Shown in pieces: positions 25,121 to 34,838 of a DNA stretch of 64,000 bases. This stretch comes from Halobacillus ihumii (lineage in GTDB: Bacteria; Bacillota; Bacilli; Bacillales; Halobacillaceae). The stretch lies in NCBI RefSeq assembly GCF_902726645.1, contig NZ_CACVAO010000002.1, positions 26,109-90,108 on the forward strand, written 5' to 3'. Every line of letters starts with the position of its first letter. Within the stretch, counting starts at the first letter, position 1. Below the pieces are notes generated by a model, which searched no databases, was not told the DNA's origin, and saw nothing but the letters and a program-made list of their open reading frames with translations. The translations under genes and the position numbers were made by a program.

Positions 25121-25453
25121 ATGCTTAGTGATACCATTAACTATAATTATGAAAATAAAATTGTTTCGAGAGGAGATAATTTTCCTTCAGTTGATACATC
25201 AAAGAATATGCTGAATTTAATTTGTGTTCTATTACACCTAAGAGTAAGTAAGGGTGAAATTATAAGGATTCTGGCAATTTCAGAAATTGAATTTGAATCA
25301 AAGATTGCTTTGTTGGATAGGGAAGGACTTAAGAATACTGCCCATATGATCATTAATAAGCTGTGCCCCATTATCTTCAATTACCCGTCTCATTATAGAC
25401 CGAATGTGACCTTCATAACCCGGAGCACCATTAGCTTCAGTCAATTCCTTTAA
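25121..25453 (+). CDS. Doubtful ORF fused to a foreign fragment
   Basis: From ATG 25121 the first 70 codons read like a real hydrophilic protein (INYNYENKIVSRGDNFPS; GEIIRILAISEIEFES). After about 25340 the frame runs antisense through the N-terminal fragment of a peptidase gene, so the end is chimeric. The AGGAG site fits better to an ATG at 25113 in another phase (34 codons). Probably a truncated gene. Confidence 0.3.
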   Translation: MLSDTINYNYENKIVSRGDNFPSVDTSKNMLNLICVLLHLRVSKGEIIRILAISEIEFESKIALLDREGLKNTAHMIINKLCPIIFNYPSHYRPNVTFITRSTISFSQFL

Positions 25454-25474
25454 AATATCCAAAATATTCACCAT
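25330..25474 (-). pseudogene. 5' fragment of an M42-family aminopeptidase gene
   Basis: On the minus strand from ATG 25474: MVNILDILKELTEANGAPGYEG..., then IRSIMRRVIEDNG and INDHMGS. This is the opening 'LLxxLxxxxGxPGxE..vRxxm' of M42 glutamyl aminopeptidases. Only about 45 codons remain; the catalytic domain is absent. A junction lies near 25330-25345. Confidence 0.55.
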
Positions 25475-25751
25475 CCAAAATTTTGTTTTACTTATAGGAT
25501 GGTGTTAATACAAAAATTTATTCTTTTATATACTTTTTATTGGCGTTCTCGTAAGGCCCAAAGGGGGGGATCCCCCTCGATGCTTCTCTTTGACTATTTT
25601 CTGAACCTCAGAGAATTTCAGAAACAGGAGAATGTCTCATCATGGATAAAAAAAGGAAAACGCCTAAAACTGTATGAAAAACGAAAATTATGGAAAAGTA
25701 AACAAGGTTATGCTAAATAAATTTTAATAATACTTTAAAAGGAGGGGTTTT
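25475..25751. other. Intergenic region before the aldehyde dehydrogenase
   Basis: A 73-codon frame (25499-25720) lacks a ribosome site and does not look like a real protein. A GGGGGATCCCCC palindrome lies near 25565. No other structure recognised. Confidence 0.4.
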
Positions 25752-27191
25752 ATGGTACAACTCCACTATTTAAACTATATTAATGGTGAATGGGTTGGCG
25801 ACGGTTTTAATAAGGTTAAAGTGGTTAATCCGGCAACTGGAGAAAACATCGGTTCGGTCCCTAATGCTGATGAAGAACATGCCAAACAAGCAATTGAAGC
25901 AGCGTCTCAAGCACTTCCTGAATGGTCTAAGAAGTCAGCAGCTGATCGGGGTGATGTGCTTAGAAAATATTTTGACCTCATTATGGAGCATGAGGATGAA
26001 ATCGCTGAAATTATGACGAAGGAAAATGGCAAGCCGTTAAAAGAATCTAAAGGAGAAGTACAATATGCGGCTTCATTCATAGAATGGTACGCCGAGGAAG
26101 GTAAGCGCATCTACGGACGGATCGTTCCTGGAAAAAGGGAAAACCACCGTATTAAGGTGACTAAACAACCCGTCGGCGTTGTTGCGGCCATTACACCATG
26201 GAACTTTCCAGCAGCTATGATTACAAGAAAACTTGGCCCTGCTTTAGCCGCAGGTTGTACATTTATCGTAAAGCCACCTGAAGAAACACCTTTAACATGT
26301 ATGAAACTAGCAGAACTAGCCGAAGAAGCATGCATTCCGAAAGGTGTTTTCAATGTCGTGAATGGTAATCCAGAAAAATTCTCAGAAACGGTTATGTCTG
26401 ATATGCGCGTTCGTAAGTTAACATTCACCGGCTCAACGCCTGTCGGTAAGTTGTTAATAAAACAGAGCGCTGAACAAGTCATGAAACTTTCCCTTGAACT
26501 CGGCGGCCATGCACCGGTGATTGTATGTAATGATGCAGATCTCGATCAAACCGTCGAAATGTTAATGGCGGCTAAGTTTAGAAATAGTGGCCAAACCTGT
26601 ATCGCGGCTAACCGCGTTTATGCTCAATCAAGTATTTACGACGAACTTGTTAGACGAATGACCGCCGAAGTTGAAAAGCTTAACGTTGGCAACGGATTTG
26701 AAGATGATATTGATGTCGGCCCTTTAATCAATAAAGAAGGTTTTGAAAAAGCAGGACGTCATGTAAAGGATGCCCAGGAAAAAGGAGCTAGGGTAACCAC
26801 TGGTGGTGAAGGTCAAGCAGATACAGATAAAGGGACTTACTTTTACAGGCCAACCATACTAGCTGATGCCAATCATGACATGGTTATTATGAATGAAGAA
26901 ACTTTTGGGCCGATTCTTCCCATTGCAAAATATGACCAAGATGATGAAGCAGTAAAAGCAGCCAACGATACCCCGTTTGGTCTTGCAGCTTATTTCTTTA
27001 CCCAAAATGTATCAAGGGGCACCCGTATCTCAGAGGGACTTGAATACGGAATTATTGGATGGAATGATGGCATTCCATCGGCAGCCCAAGCACCATTTGG
27101 CGGTATGAAGCAAAGTGGTTTGGGTCGTGAAGGCGGGCAAGAAGGCATCGAAGAATACTTAGAGGTAAAATATATATCGCTTAGTATTTAA
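25752..27191 (+). CDS. NAD(P)-dependent aldehyde dehydrogenase, succinate-semialdehyde dehydrogenase type
   Basis: 479 aa after AAAAGGAGGGG. TPWNFPAAMITRKLGPALAAG (cofactor site), FTGSTPVGK, LELGGHAPVIV (general-base Glu) and NSGQTCIAANR (catalytic Cys) follow the GabD pattern, as does the C-terminal APFGGMKQSGLGREGG. It oxidises succinate semialdehyde or a similar aldehyde to the acid. No gabT neighbour is present, so the substrate is uncertain. Monocistronic with its own terminator. Confidence 0.88.
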   Translation: MVQLHYLNYINGEWVGDGFNKVKVVNPATGENIGSVPNADEEHAKQAIEAASQALPEWSKKSAADRGDVLRKYFDLIMEHEDEIAEIMTKENGKPLKESKGEVQYAASFIEWYAEEGKRIYGRIVPGKRENHRIKVTKQPVGVVAAITPWNFPAAMITRKLGPALAAGCTFIVKPPEETPLTCMKLAELAEEACIPKGVFNVVNGNPEKFSETVMSDMRVRKLTFTGSTPVGKLLIKQSAEQVMKLSLELGGHAPVIVCNDADLDQTVEMLMAAKFRNSGQTCIAANRVYAQSSIYDELVRRMTAEVEKLNVGNGFEDDIDVGPLINKEGFEKAGRHVKDAQEKGARVTTGGEGQADTDKGTYFYRPTILADANHDMVIMNEETFGPILPIAKYDQDDEAVKAANDTPFGLAAYFFTQNVSRGTRISEGLEYGIIGWNDGIPSAAQAPFGGMKQSGLGREGGQEGIEEYLEVKYISLSI

Positions 27192-27193
27192 TG

Positions 27194-27236
27194 AAGAAGC
27201 ATTTGTCTTTATTTGGAGGACAAATGCTTTTCTAAT
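27194..27236 (+). terminator. Intrinsic terminator after aldehyde dehydrogenase
   Basis: AGCATTTGTC and GACAAATGCT pair around TTTATTTGGAG and are followed by TTTTCT. Confidence 0.75.
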
Positions 27237-27460
27237 TATTACTGGATGCTTTTTTTAGTACCTCCAACCTTCAATCATCCCATTGGAGGTAGTAAATCAC
27301 ATAAATACATACCCCAAACTTTTCAGAAAGTATTAGTTTACTAAACGAACAGGACAACCATCACAAAAAAGATATGAAAAAGTGATCCAATTGTCATCAA
27401 ATCACGATAGCTAAGTAAGACAAGGCAGATCAATACCTTAAAGGGAAAACAGGAAAATTG

Positions 27461-27715
27461 TTAACCGCGCGAAACGAACATTAAAGATATTTGATCATTA
27501 TGCAGTTGAGGGAAAAAGTATCCCAGACTTTCCGCGAAAGATTTAAGTATATGTTGATATGTAGAGGCAACAGCAGCTGATCTACGCTCTCTGGCAATGT
27601 GTGATTCAAACATTTGGTCACTGTGTTGCCGACTACTACCAAGTAACTTACTTATGAGTTTTTCAAAAGTAACTCTCCCAAGACTGTCGGATGACTGATA
27701 AGCAAGATGGGAGGG
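27461..27715 (-). other. Unrecognised open reading frame remnant
   Basis: An 80-codon minus-strand frame without clear start reads SSDSLGRVTFEKLISKLL, SDQMFESHIARERRSAAV and HILKSFAESLGYFFPQL. Composition looks like a real soluble helical protein. No ribosome site and an abrupt stop at 27461 suggest a fragment. The rest of 27237-27760 holds nothing recognisable. Confidence 0.3.
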
Positions 27716-27761
27716 GAAACCTTCTCTTCTTTTTGTAAATTAAGCAGAAAAGGTGATGAAT

Positions 27762-28751
27762 ATGAAGTGGAGAACATATTTTACAATTGTAGGCTTGGCA
27801 GCCCTCTTGCTTGCGGGGTACAACTCAAATGTGTGGGCAAATTTCACCTCTCGCTATGATCCAGCTCAGCAGGCAGACAAGAACGTTCCTTCAGGAAATG
27901 AGGATTCTGATCTCTCATTAAAATCAGAAGAATTTACTGTCATTAATGAATCAGGGGATATTAAAGATGTTGATTTCGAAACGGAAACACCAGACCAAAA
28001 CAACGGTATTGTCCCTACCAATTTGAAGGTCCCAAGTATCGATATCAACGCACCTGTTACTAAAGTAGGCGTGCTCGATAACGGACAAATGGGTGTGCCG
28101 AAAGATGATACAACCGTGGGCTGGTTTGAGCCAGGAACGAAACCAGGAAATACAGGAAATTCAGTTGTCGCCGGACACGTTGATAACCAATCAGGTCCAG
28201 CTGTATTCTACTACTTGAAAGATTTGCAAAAAGGCGACGAAATCATCGTCACAAACGACGAAGGCAAAGAGCTGACCTACGTGGTCCAGAAGCTGGAAAG
28301 CTATCCAGCGGACGAAGCACCTATTAAAGAGATCTTCGGAAAAACAGACAAGAAAAGGCTTAATTTGATCACCTGCACAGGTGTCTTTAACTATGAAAAA
28401 AGAACGTATCTGGATCGACTCGTCGTTTATTCTGAGCTAAAATCATCACTTGACGAAGAGAAAGGTAAAGAAAAAACGCAAAAAGATACAAATTATGACA
28501 TAAAGGCACCAACCAATGTCGAAGTAAACGGAACCTTCGTCACATGGCATGCCGTACGTGTAGATGGTGTAGCAGGTTACCGCGTATACCGCAGTGAAAA
28601 CGGAGAAGACTTTGAAAAAGTCGCAAGCATCTCCGAACATGAACGCAAAACGTATACCGATCCTAAAGCATCGAAATACACTTATTATGTAACAACGGTA
28701 TATTTGGATGGAACTGAATCTGCCCCATCCAATCTCGCCAAAGCCGAATAA
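27762..28751 (+). CDS. Class F sortase with C-terminal fibronectin type III-like domain
   Basis: 329 aa from ATG 27762 (AAAAGGTG upstream). N-terminal membrane anchor, linker, then the sortase barrel: VVAGHVDNQSG (His139), LITCTGVF (Cys205) and YLDRLVVY (Arg219). About 245-329 forms an FN3-like unit (KAPTNVEVNGTFVTW...GYRVYRSENGEDFE...YYVTTVYLDG). Class F sortases act at the outer membrane face. The added FN3 domain is unusual for these short enzymes and may bind wall or substrate. No LPXTG substrate gene lies nearby. Confidence 0.8.
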   Translation: MKWRTYFTIVGLAALLLAGYNSNVWANFTSRYDPAQQADKNVPSGNEDSDLSLKSEEFTVINESGDIKDVDFETETPDQNNGIVPTNLKVPSIDINAPVTKVGVLDNGQMGVPKDDTTVGWFEPGTKPGNTGNSVVAGHVDNQSGPAVFYYLKDLQKGDEIIVTNDEGKELTYVVQKLESYPADEAPIKEIFGKTDKKRLNLITCTGVFNYEKRTYLDRLVVYSELKSSLDEEKGKEKTQKDTNYDIKAPTNVEVNGTFVTWHAVRVDGVAGYRVYRSENGEDFEKVASISEHERKTYTDPKASKYTYYVTTVYLDGTESAPSNLAKAE

Positions 28752-28928
28752 AACAGTCACCTAAACATACCATTAGTACACTATTTAACATGAACCTCCA
28801 CCCCAGTACATCCAAAGTATGGAAGTGCTGAGGTGGATTTTATACATTTGCTATCTGATTGCAGAATTAGAGCAAACAGTGTTCGTCAAGATCCCCAGTC
28901 TGGTTATAGTTTCATTTTAGTGGGAACA

Positions 28929-30065
28929 TTAATTCGCATTTACCTTCTCTGCATCCTCCCGATAATAGGTAGAAAAAACCTCAGCAAAAGCCTCGATCGA
29001 ATTATAAAGTTCGTTTAAGTTATTCTCAACGCCGCCAAACTCTAACAACATAGCACGGTTCGTTAGATCTTGGTTGTAGACCCCGTTTCCTTCTAATTTC
29101 GATTTGACAAAGACTCCTCGGCTAATCCCGGGATACTTTTGTTCAAGTGCCGCATTAATCTCCTTAGCAACTTCTAAATTTCGTCCAAACTTTTCACTTG
29201 CTTTACCGACTACGAAAAAGAGTCGTGCATAGTCTTTTCCGTTTATCGTTGTCGTGGTAACACTTCTGGGTTGAGAATCTCGGTGAATATCAATTAAATA
29301 TGATAAGCTTTCATTCTGTGAAAGAGCTTTTTGGACAAGTCCTCTTGAAAAGTCATATGATTGAGTATAATCCCAATTTTTCTTCTTTAATCCTTTCGTT
29401 ACGTTTGTTTTATTATGTTTAACACCTATTCCCCGACTTTCTAATTCTTTCTTCAGTTTAGCACCGACTGCTATGACATTGACTTTTTCATTCGTGCTAG
29501 ATGCATCTTGAGGGAGATCACTTTTAATTAAGGGTTTAAAAGCTTCCCAGCTGTGTGATTGATAGATATAAACTGACTTTTTGGGTATTTCTTTTTTGGG
29601 CGGAGGGTCTTCCTCTTCAGTTAATTCTAGCTGGCTTTGGTTGACTTCTTGGTTCTGTAATTGTTCTTCTGTTGGTGGAGGGGACTCTATCGGAAGAGTA
29701 CTTAAATCAGTTCCTTGGCCTGCTATGGCAATTTCAGTGTGATAACGTTCAAGTCCTGGAATCTCTCTTCCTAACAAACTACGAATATCTCCAACATCTA
29801 CGTCTGTAACCATTTCCATCCAGTCAAACTGTTTCGTTACTTTGTCAGAATAATGCACCCTTAAAGGTGTCATCTCCTGCGCCATGATAAAAAGTGCCGT
29901 CTCCTTAGGCGCTGCCTTTGAAATGGAATAAATAAAAGGAGAAACGAAATATTCCTTTAATCCAGTACTTGTGATTAGAGTAATGATTAGATATAGAGCA
30001 ATAATCATAGGCAAAGTATATTTGATAATTAGTCGCATAGATTTTGGGATACGTTTTTTATGCAT
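28929..30065 (-). CDS. SpoIIP-like sporulation peptidoglycan amidase/endopeptidase
   Basis: 378 aa. Cytosolic start, one TM helix (about 13-31), then ALFIMAQEMTPLRVHY, a Pro/Glu-rich linker and the catalytic domain with YIYQSHSWEAF (metal-ligand His), SYLIDIHRDSQPR (His) and MLLEFGGVENNLNEL (Glu). This is the SpoIIP pattern; SpoIIP works with SpoIID in engulfment. No spoIIM/gpr neighbour is present, so it is likely an extra plasmid-borne copy. Single gene. Confidence 0.85.
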   Translation of the reverse strand: MHKKRIPKSMRLIIKYTLPMIIALYLIITLITSTGLKEYFVSPFIYSISKAAPKETALFIMAQEMTPLRVHYSDKVTKQFDWMEMVTDVDVGDIRSLLGREIPGLERYHTEIAIAGQGTDLSTLPIESPPPTEEQLQNQEVNQSQLELTEEEDPPPKKEIPKKSVYIYQSHSWEAFKPLIKSDLPQDASSTNEKVNVIAVGAKLKKELESRGIGVKHNKTNVTKGLKKKNWDYTQSYDFSRGLVQKALSQNESLSYLIDIHRDSQPRSVTTTTINGKDYARLFFVVGKASEKFGRNLEVAKEINAALEQKYPGISRGVFVKSKLEGNGVYNQDLTNRAMLLEFGGVENNLNELYNSIEAFAEVFSTYYREDAEKVNAN

Positions 30066-30379
30066 TTATACCTCTCCTAAACTAACAATTTAATAGTTTA
30101 GTCTATGCATTTCTATTAATCTATATTAATCCTTTAAATTCCTTGCGTTAATCTTTTTATTATTAGAATATTTTGGTTTAATATTTATCAAATATACTTG
30201 TTTCATTCTGGAGTGATAGCAAGTATCAGAGCAAGTATCTTATAAAGACCTTATATCTCCTTCTTCAAATTCGAGAATAGCAAAGGAGCCAATAGCTTCT
30301 ATGACCTCTGATGGAGGAGGAACAATGAGTTTAATTTCGTTATAATGTAAAAAGGATTAGATATTTTGGAGGGAGTTTT

Positions 30380-30805
30380 ATGCCTACGCCTAGCATGGAA
30401 GATTATATTGAACAAATCTATTTACTTATTAAAACGAAGGGATATGCTCGTGTTTCCAATATTGCAGAAATTCTGGGTGTTCAACCCTCCTCAGTAACAA
30501 AAATGGTTCAAAAATTAGATCAAGAAGGTTACCTAATTTATGAGAAATACCGTGGAATTACACTTACCCCATTTGGGAAGAAAATGGGAAAACATCTACT
30601 TTATAGACATGAATTATTGGAAAGCCTTTTTCGCATTATCGGTGTTGAAGAGGAAAATATTTATGAGGAAGTGGAAGGGATTGAACATCATCTTAGCTCG
30701 AAAACGTTAGGTCGTATTATCGACTTGGTCCAATTCTTTCGAGAGGATGAACAACGGATTCAGGATTTACAGGAAATTCAAAGAAAAAATAATAGTGAAC
30801 AGTAA
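30380..30805 (+). CDS. mntR: Manganese-responsive repressor MntR
   Basis: 141 aa after GGAGGGAG. The N-terminal winged helix ([38 protein letters not shown]) carries the Asp8/Glu11 ligands; His77 lies in YRHELLE and EVEGIEHHL carries the remaining Glu/His ligands. Length and ligands match B. subtilis MntR (142 aa), which represses Mn uptake genes. The nearest metal gene is the convergent ZIP transporter at 31.1 kb. Confidence 0.93.
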   Translation: MPTPSMEDYIEQIYLLIKTKGYARVSNIAEILGVQPSSVTKMVQKLDQEGYLIYEKYRGITLTPFGKKMGKHLLYRHELLESLFRIIGVEEENIYEEVEGIEHHLSSKTLGRIIDLVQFFREDEQRIQDLQEIQRKNNSEQ

Positions 30806-30891
30806 TGTATTTCTAATCTGAATAGCTAATTTCAAATCTCATAAAGTTAAATAAGCAAACTAAAAAAGAGGTAGGGTTTTATACAATTTTA

Positions 30892-30931
30892 AAACACAGG
30901 CAGTCATCATTATTTTGACTACCTGTGTTCA
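30892..30931. terminator. Bidirectional terminator between mntR and the ZIP gene
   Basis: AACACAGGCAGTCA and TGACTACCTGTGTT pair around TCATTATTT; T-rich on the plus strand and A-rich (ATTTTAA) before it, so it can serve both strands. Confidence 0.6.
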
Positions 30932-31067
30932 TTTGCTTTCTATCGACTAGCTTTAAGCAGTATTCCAGGTGTTCTAGACAATTAATAAAGAATGATTTAT
31001 TAAAGCAGTGTACTTCTGACTAACATTTACTTTTTTGAGACCATCCTAGCTTTTTCGAGTAGTTTAT

Positions 31068-31883
31068 TTATCCAAGTGCGACGTCTAAAATCATCATTAC
31101 TGTAAAACCTATCATTAAGGTCATCGATGCTAAATCTTTATTTCCCTCTTCCTGGGAACCTGGAATGACTTCTTCTGCAACAACAAATATCATTGCACCA
31201 GCAGCAAAGCTTAGAGCATAGGGTAAAAGAGGCTCGATTAATGTAACAGCCATCACCCCTATAATGGCAGAAACAGGCTCAACCATCCCTGAAAACTGTC
31301 CGTACATAAAACTCTTCCTGCGTGACATTCCATCCCTACGAAGGGGCATCGAAACCGCAACTCCTTCAGGAAAGTTTTGAATACCGATTCCGATTCCTAA
31401 AGCAATAGCTCCTGCCAAGGAAGCTGACGGGAACCCAGCTGCGATAGCTCCAAATGCAACACCCACGGCAAGCCCCTCGGGTATGTTGTGTAACGTAATC
31501 GCAAGCACTAATAAAGTACTTCGCCTTTTTTGATTCGGGTGAATCCCCTCTGCTTCTTCGATAGATGACGTAGGATGCAGATGCGGAAGAATTTTATCAA
31601 CTCCCCATAGGAATATACCTCCTAATAAAAATCCTACTGCTGCTGGAATCCAGGCGGGTATTCCATCAGCCTCAGCCATATCAAGGGCTGGGGAAAGAAG
31701 GGACCAAAAACTTGCGGCGATCATAACTCCTCCAGCGAAACCCAGCATCCCATCTAACAGTTTTTGGTTTAGTGTTTTAGTCGTAAATACTAGGGCTGCT
31801 CCAAGGGCCGTCATCCCCCATGTAAAACATGTGGCGATTAGAGCCTGAACGATTGGATTAAGATCTAAAAAAAAGTCAATCAT
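31068..31883 (-). CDS. ZIP-family metal transporter
   Basis: 271 aa with about eight membrane helices. The metal-site helices read [15 protein letters not shown] and [13 protein letters not shown], and a His/Pro-rich cytosolic loop ([12 protein letters not shown]) lies between helices 3 and 4, as in ZupT/GufA proteins. Imports Zn2+, Mn2+ or Fe2+. Beside mntR, Mn may be relevant, but no MntR box was identified. Confidence 0.88.
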   Translation of the reverse strand: MIDFFLDLNPIVQALIATCFTWGMTALGAALVFTTKTLNQKLLDGMLGFAGGVMIAASFWSLLSPALDMAEADGIPAWIPAAVGFLLGGIFLWGVDKILPHLHPTSSIEEAEGIHPNQKRRSTLLVLAITLHNIPEGLAVGVAFGAIAAGFPSASLAGAIALGIGIGIQNFPEGVAVSMPLRRDGMSRRKSFMYGQFSGMVEPVSAIIGVMAVTLIEPLLPYALSFAAGAMIFVVAEEVIPGSQEEGNKDLASMTLMIGFTVMMILDVALG

Positions 31884-32281
31884 ATTTATTTTTCCCCCTA
31901 TTTACACTTTAAAAGATGCCTCAAAAATGGAGGGCATTTTTTAAATTCCTAATAAATCTTATCTTATTCACTAGGTCTAAAAAGTTTCCTTGGGTAAAAA
32001 TTTTAACCGTTAGGAAAATGGAAGTCAATTATTAAAGGGGGGAACACCAATATTAAATTTACATGAAGAAGGTGAACCTATTGATGCAACACATAAAGAA
32101 TATGATTCACCTAAAAGAACTACTTTAAATGGATCGGTGCGTTTTTAATTCAATGCGAAAAGGGAATTATTTTTAATTATCGGGGATCATAATCTTAGGA
32201 AAAAAGAAAAAAGAAAAAGGGGAAAGGGAGGTAGGTAATTATTTAGAGCTAATTAAACGGATCGTCATATAATCTAAATTT
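31884..32281. other. Intergenic region with a short remnant frame
   Basis: A plus-strand frame near 32045-32148 reads GTPILNLHEEGEPIDATHKE... and ends NGSVRF. It has AAAGGGGGG before it but no standard start codon. Possibly a fragment. No other structure seen. Confidence 0.3.
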
Positions 32282-32488
32282 TTATACTCGTATTATCATA
32301 TAATCTCCATTTGTTAATTGGACAACATCAGCTTTCATTGCTTTGGCAATATCCACTGTCATCTCTTTGGCAGATTCCTCCGATTCTGCCAATAGACAAA
32401 GGCAATTACTTGTTAACAGTCTTTCTTTTACTCTTGTTATATAAGCTAGAATTTCATAATTAGGCTTCAAGGTAGATTCTCTCCCCAT
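32282..32488 (-). CDS. Capping-complex-type small subunit for the YIEGIA protein
   Basis: 68 aa, soluble (VKERLLTSNCLCLLAESEESAKE; VVQLTNGDYMIIRV). The name follows the family annotated as the capping subunit beside YIEGIA proteins in spore-formers. It starts one base before the YIEGIA stop (translational coupling). Biochemical role unknown. Confidence 0.7.
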   Translation of the reverse strand: MGRESTLKPNYEILAYITRVKERLLTSNCLCLLAESEESAKEMTVDIAKAMKADVVQLTNGDYMIIRV

Positions 32489-33417
32489 TACTCTTCCCCT
32501 TTTAAGTTCGTTTTCATCACATTATGAGATTTTTTGGCACTCTCTAGCAATGGACATTTTTTTACGACTTCTATTAAAGCATCAATGTCTTGCTTAATTG
32601 GCACAAGGGTTATAACAACTCTTCCTTTTTCATAATCTTTCCTTGAAAAATGATAACGTTTATTACCTAGCGCTCTTGTTGCTTCAAAAAGAGCTGCTTG
32701 TCTCTGACCAAAGTTATCAAGATTGATTCGAAAATGATCTTCTTTTGGATAGATGACAACAGCTAATCCTTCCTCCTTAAATAGCTTTTCTGCATTATCA
32801 GTACCTAAAAGGTTACTAACAAAAATCCCGTCAACAAATAGGCTTGAGTTCTTGACCTCAATCTTTCCAGGCTTAACTTGTGCGATATCCCCAATGCTTT
32901 TCCCTTTAGTGAAGCGTTTAAGAAAATAAAATACAGTTAATCCGGTTATAATTCCTGCCATAACATTCACCCATAAATTAAATGGTAAAATAGTAATCGT
33001 TAGTGAAGTAAAGAAAGCTGTAATGAAGGCAATATAGTTTCGGGATTCAAATGTTTTAGCAATGCCGTCTATATATGCATTTCCTCTGTAGGTGTACTCT
33101 GTATACTCTAGATCGCTTAAGCTTTCTTTTTCCATTTTTCGTACATCTCTAAATTGTTGTAGTGCCAATGTAAGAAACGTAACCGCAATATAGTTCTTAC
33201 TCATTAATGCTGGTATAGCCACAGCACCTAATGCTGCAGCAACAAAACCTGTAATAATGTTAATTAAAAGGCCATTAGGGTAACTTGGATACTGGCGATA
33301 ATCCTCTTTTAAAACCAGTGCTCTTGCCAAGGTCCCTAAAAGCACTGCTATAACAATGACACTTATCTCTTCTGGTAAGATTTGTTGTTGCTCTACTTTA
33401 ACCACTCCTCGAAACAA
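32488..33417 (-). CDS. YIEGIA-family membrane protein
   Basis: 309 aa. Four to five N-terminal membrane helices enclose the signature in YRGNAYIDGIAKTFE (YIDGIA, variant of YIEGIA). A soluble C-terminal domain (about 185-309) has repeated alpha/beta elements. Found in endospore-formers with the small capping subunit encoded next. The TTG start at 33417 lacks a good ribosome site, and a GAGGAG site overlaps codons 3-4, so the true start is uncertain. Confidence 0.75.
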   Translation of the reverse strand: MFRGVVKVEQQQILPEEISVIVIAVLLGTLARALVLKEDYRQYPSYPNGLLINIITGFVAAALGAVAIPALMSKNYIAVTFLTLALQQFRDVRKMEKESLSDLEYTEYTYRGNAYIDGIAKTFESRNYIAFITAFFTSLTITILPFNLWVNVMAGIITGLTVFYFLKRFTKGKSIGDIAQVKPGKIEVKNSSLFVDGIFVSNLLGTDNAEKLFKEEGLAVVIYPKEDHFRINLDNFGQRQAALFEATRALGNKRYHFSRKDYEKGRVVITLVPIKQDIDALIEVVKKCPLLESAKKSHNVMKTNLKGEE

Positions 33418-33488
33418 TACAGTAGAATCTGTTAGCGTCTAGGGAGTCACCCTTGATGAATAGAAAATTGTCCTGTACACTTAAGTTT

Positions 33489-33644
33489 TTAATACTCAAT
33501 TTCTTCAAAGTCTTGTGGTTGAGGAGTTGGTTGCTTGTGCTTCAACTTCTCATTTTTAGAAACTTCATTGTTAATCTCTTGGTAAGATTTTATATTCCCA
33601 AACTGTTCTTTTGAATGCTTGTTATTTAACTTATCGTCACTCAT
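33489..33644 (-). CDS. Small hydrophilic protein
   Basis: 51 aa from ATG 33644 (AAAGGAGG upstream): MSDDKLNNKHSKEQFGN... ending PQPQDFEEIEY. Highly charged and probably disordered, like small spore or stress proteins of Bacillaceae. Not a recognised family. Confidence 0.55.
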   Translation of the reverse strand: MSDDKLNNKHSKEQFGNIKSYQEINNEVSKNEKLKHKQPTPQPQDFEEIEY

Positions 33645-33764
33645 TTTGTTACATCCTCCTTTAAAAGTTCTTTTGAAATACACCTTTATTTTGAACAAAA
33701 GGAAGAAGTTCTATGTATCGGGACTTATCATAAAAAGGGAAGAAAAATAAGGGATTTCCAACAA

Positions 33765-33797
33765 AAAAGCAATGGAGAAAACGTTCTCCATTGCTTA
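33765..33797 (-). terminator. Terminator of the DegU-like gene
   Basis: AAGCAATGGAGAA/TTCTCCATTGCTT, followed on the minus strand by TTTTTTG. Confidence 0.8.
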
Positions 33798-33800
33798 GTT

Positions 33801-34454
33801 TCAGACAATTTTAACCCAGCCGTTTTTAATGGCTGTGACGACGGCCTGTGTACGGTCATTGACTTTCATTTTTTGCAAGATATGGCTTACGTGGTTTTTA
33901 ACCGTTTTTTCACTGATATTAACCGATTCAGCCATTCCACGGTTAGTATAACCGTTCAGTAGAAGCTGCAGTACTTCACACTCACGGCTGGTAAGCAGAT
34001 GAAGGGGCTTACGATACTCTACCGGTTGGAATGATTTCGCCGATAGCCGGCGATATTCAGCAATTATACTGTGGGTCACCTTTGGATGTAAATAGGATCC
34101 GCCATCATCGACTACTTTAATCGCTTCTATTAAAGAATCAGAATCCATTTCTTTTAACAAGTACCCTCTGGCCCCTATTTTCAGAGCATGGGTTACGAAG
34201 TGATCCTCACTATGGAAGGAAAGAATGATAACTTTCACGTTTGGATAGCGATTCGTAATCTTAGCAATCACTTCTAAACCCATATTAATATCCATCAATA
34301 CAATTTCAGGGTTATTTTTTTCAATTAGGCTAAGCGCCTCAGATCCGTTATCTCCTTCTGCAACGATTTCAAAGCTGGACTCACAACCCAAAATATGCTT
34401 TACTCCTTCACGAAACAACTTGCGATCATCTATTAATAATATACTGGTCGCCAT
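33801..34454 (-). CDS. DegU-like NarL-family response regulator with receiver-loop deletion
   Basis: 217 aa. The receiver domain ([24 protein letters not shown] with phospho-acceptor Asp; [30 protein letters not shown]) and LuxR-type HTH ([12 protein letters not shown]...[17 protein letters not shown]) track B. subtilis DegU closely. After MDINM the usual PNVNGVEA-like loop is shortened by about four residues, removing the conserved Pro and Gly. No sensor kinase gene is adjacent, so it is an orphan. It might still bind DegU targets. Confidence 0.85.
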   Translation of the reverse strand: MATSILLIDDRKLFREGVKHILGCESSFEIVAEGDNGSEALSLIEKNNPEIVLMDINMGLEVIAKITNRYPNVKVIILSFHSEDHFVTHALKIGARGYLLKEMDSDSLIEAIKVVDDGGSYLHPKVTHSIIAEYRRLSAKSFQPVEYRKPLHLLTSRECEVLQLLLNGYTNRGMAESVNISEKTVKNHVSHILQKMKVNDRTQAVVTAIKNGWVKIV

Positions 34455-34642
34455 CAGTTAGCCTCCTATCTCCCCCATTTGTTGCTTTACTTTTACGAAT
34501 GAAATAGCCTCTACTTTATTCTGTATATATATGCGTGTTTTTTATTATAAATGGTTCACTCATTTTCACATAGGTTATCGCGATAAAAGACACAGAATTG
34601 TCCAATTTCAGGAGTGGTCCGGTTTTATATTGCTACTAGGTA

Positions 34643-34690
34643 CGTAAAAACCCCAATCCTCCTTTATTCATGAAGAGAATAGGGTTTTTT
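34643..34690. terminator. Terminator-like hairpin
   Basis: AAAAACCCCAATCCTC pairs with GAGAATAGGGTTTTTTT, making a bidirectional A/T-flanked stem between the DegU-like gene's promoter and the next gene. It is not clear which transcript uses it. Confidence 0.5.
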
Positions 34691-34838
34691 TGTAGTATAC
34701 ACAATAGTTATGGTAAAAGGAAGTTTTGGCAGGCTGCCGTGTTATTTGCTTCCTATGCACATGATTTTCTTTGGGACAAAAGAAAAAGGAATCCTCGAAT
34801 AAACAAGGATTCCTTTTTAGAATGGAATAGAATAACCA

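Noticed and set aside
25499..25720. 73-aa ORF before the aldehyde dehydrogenase
   Set aside because: No ribosome site, composition unlike a folded protein, crosses a GGGGGATCCCCC palindrome.
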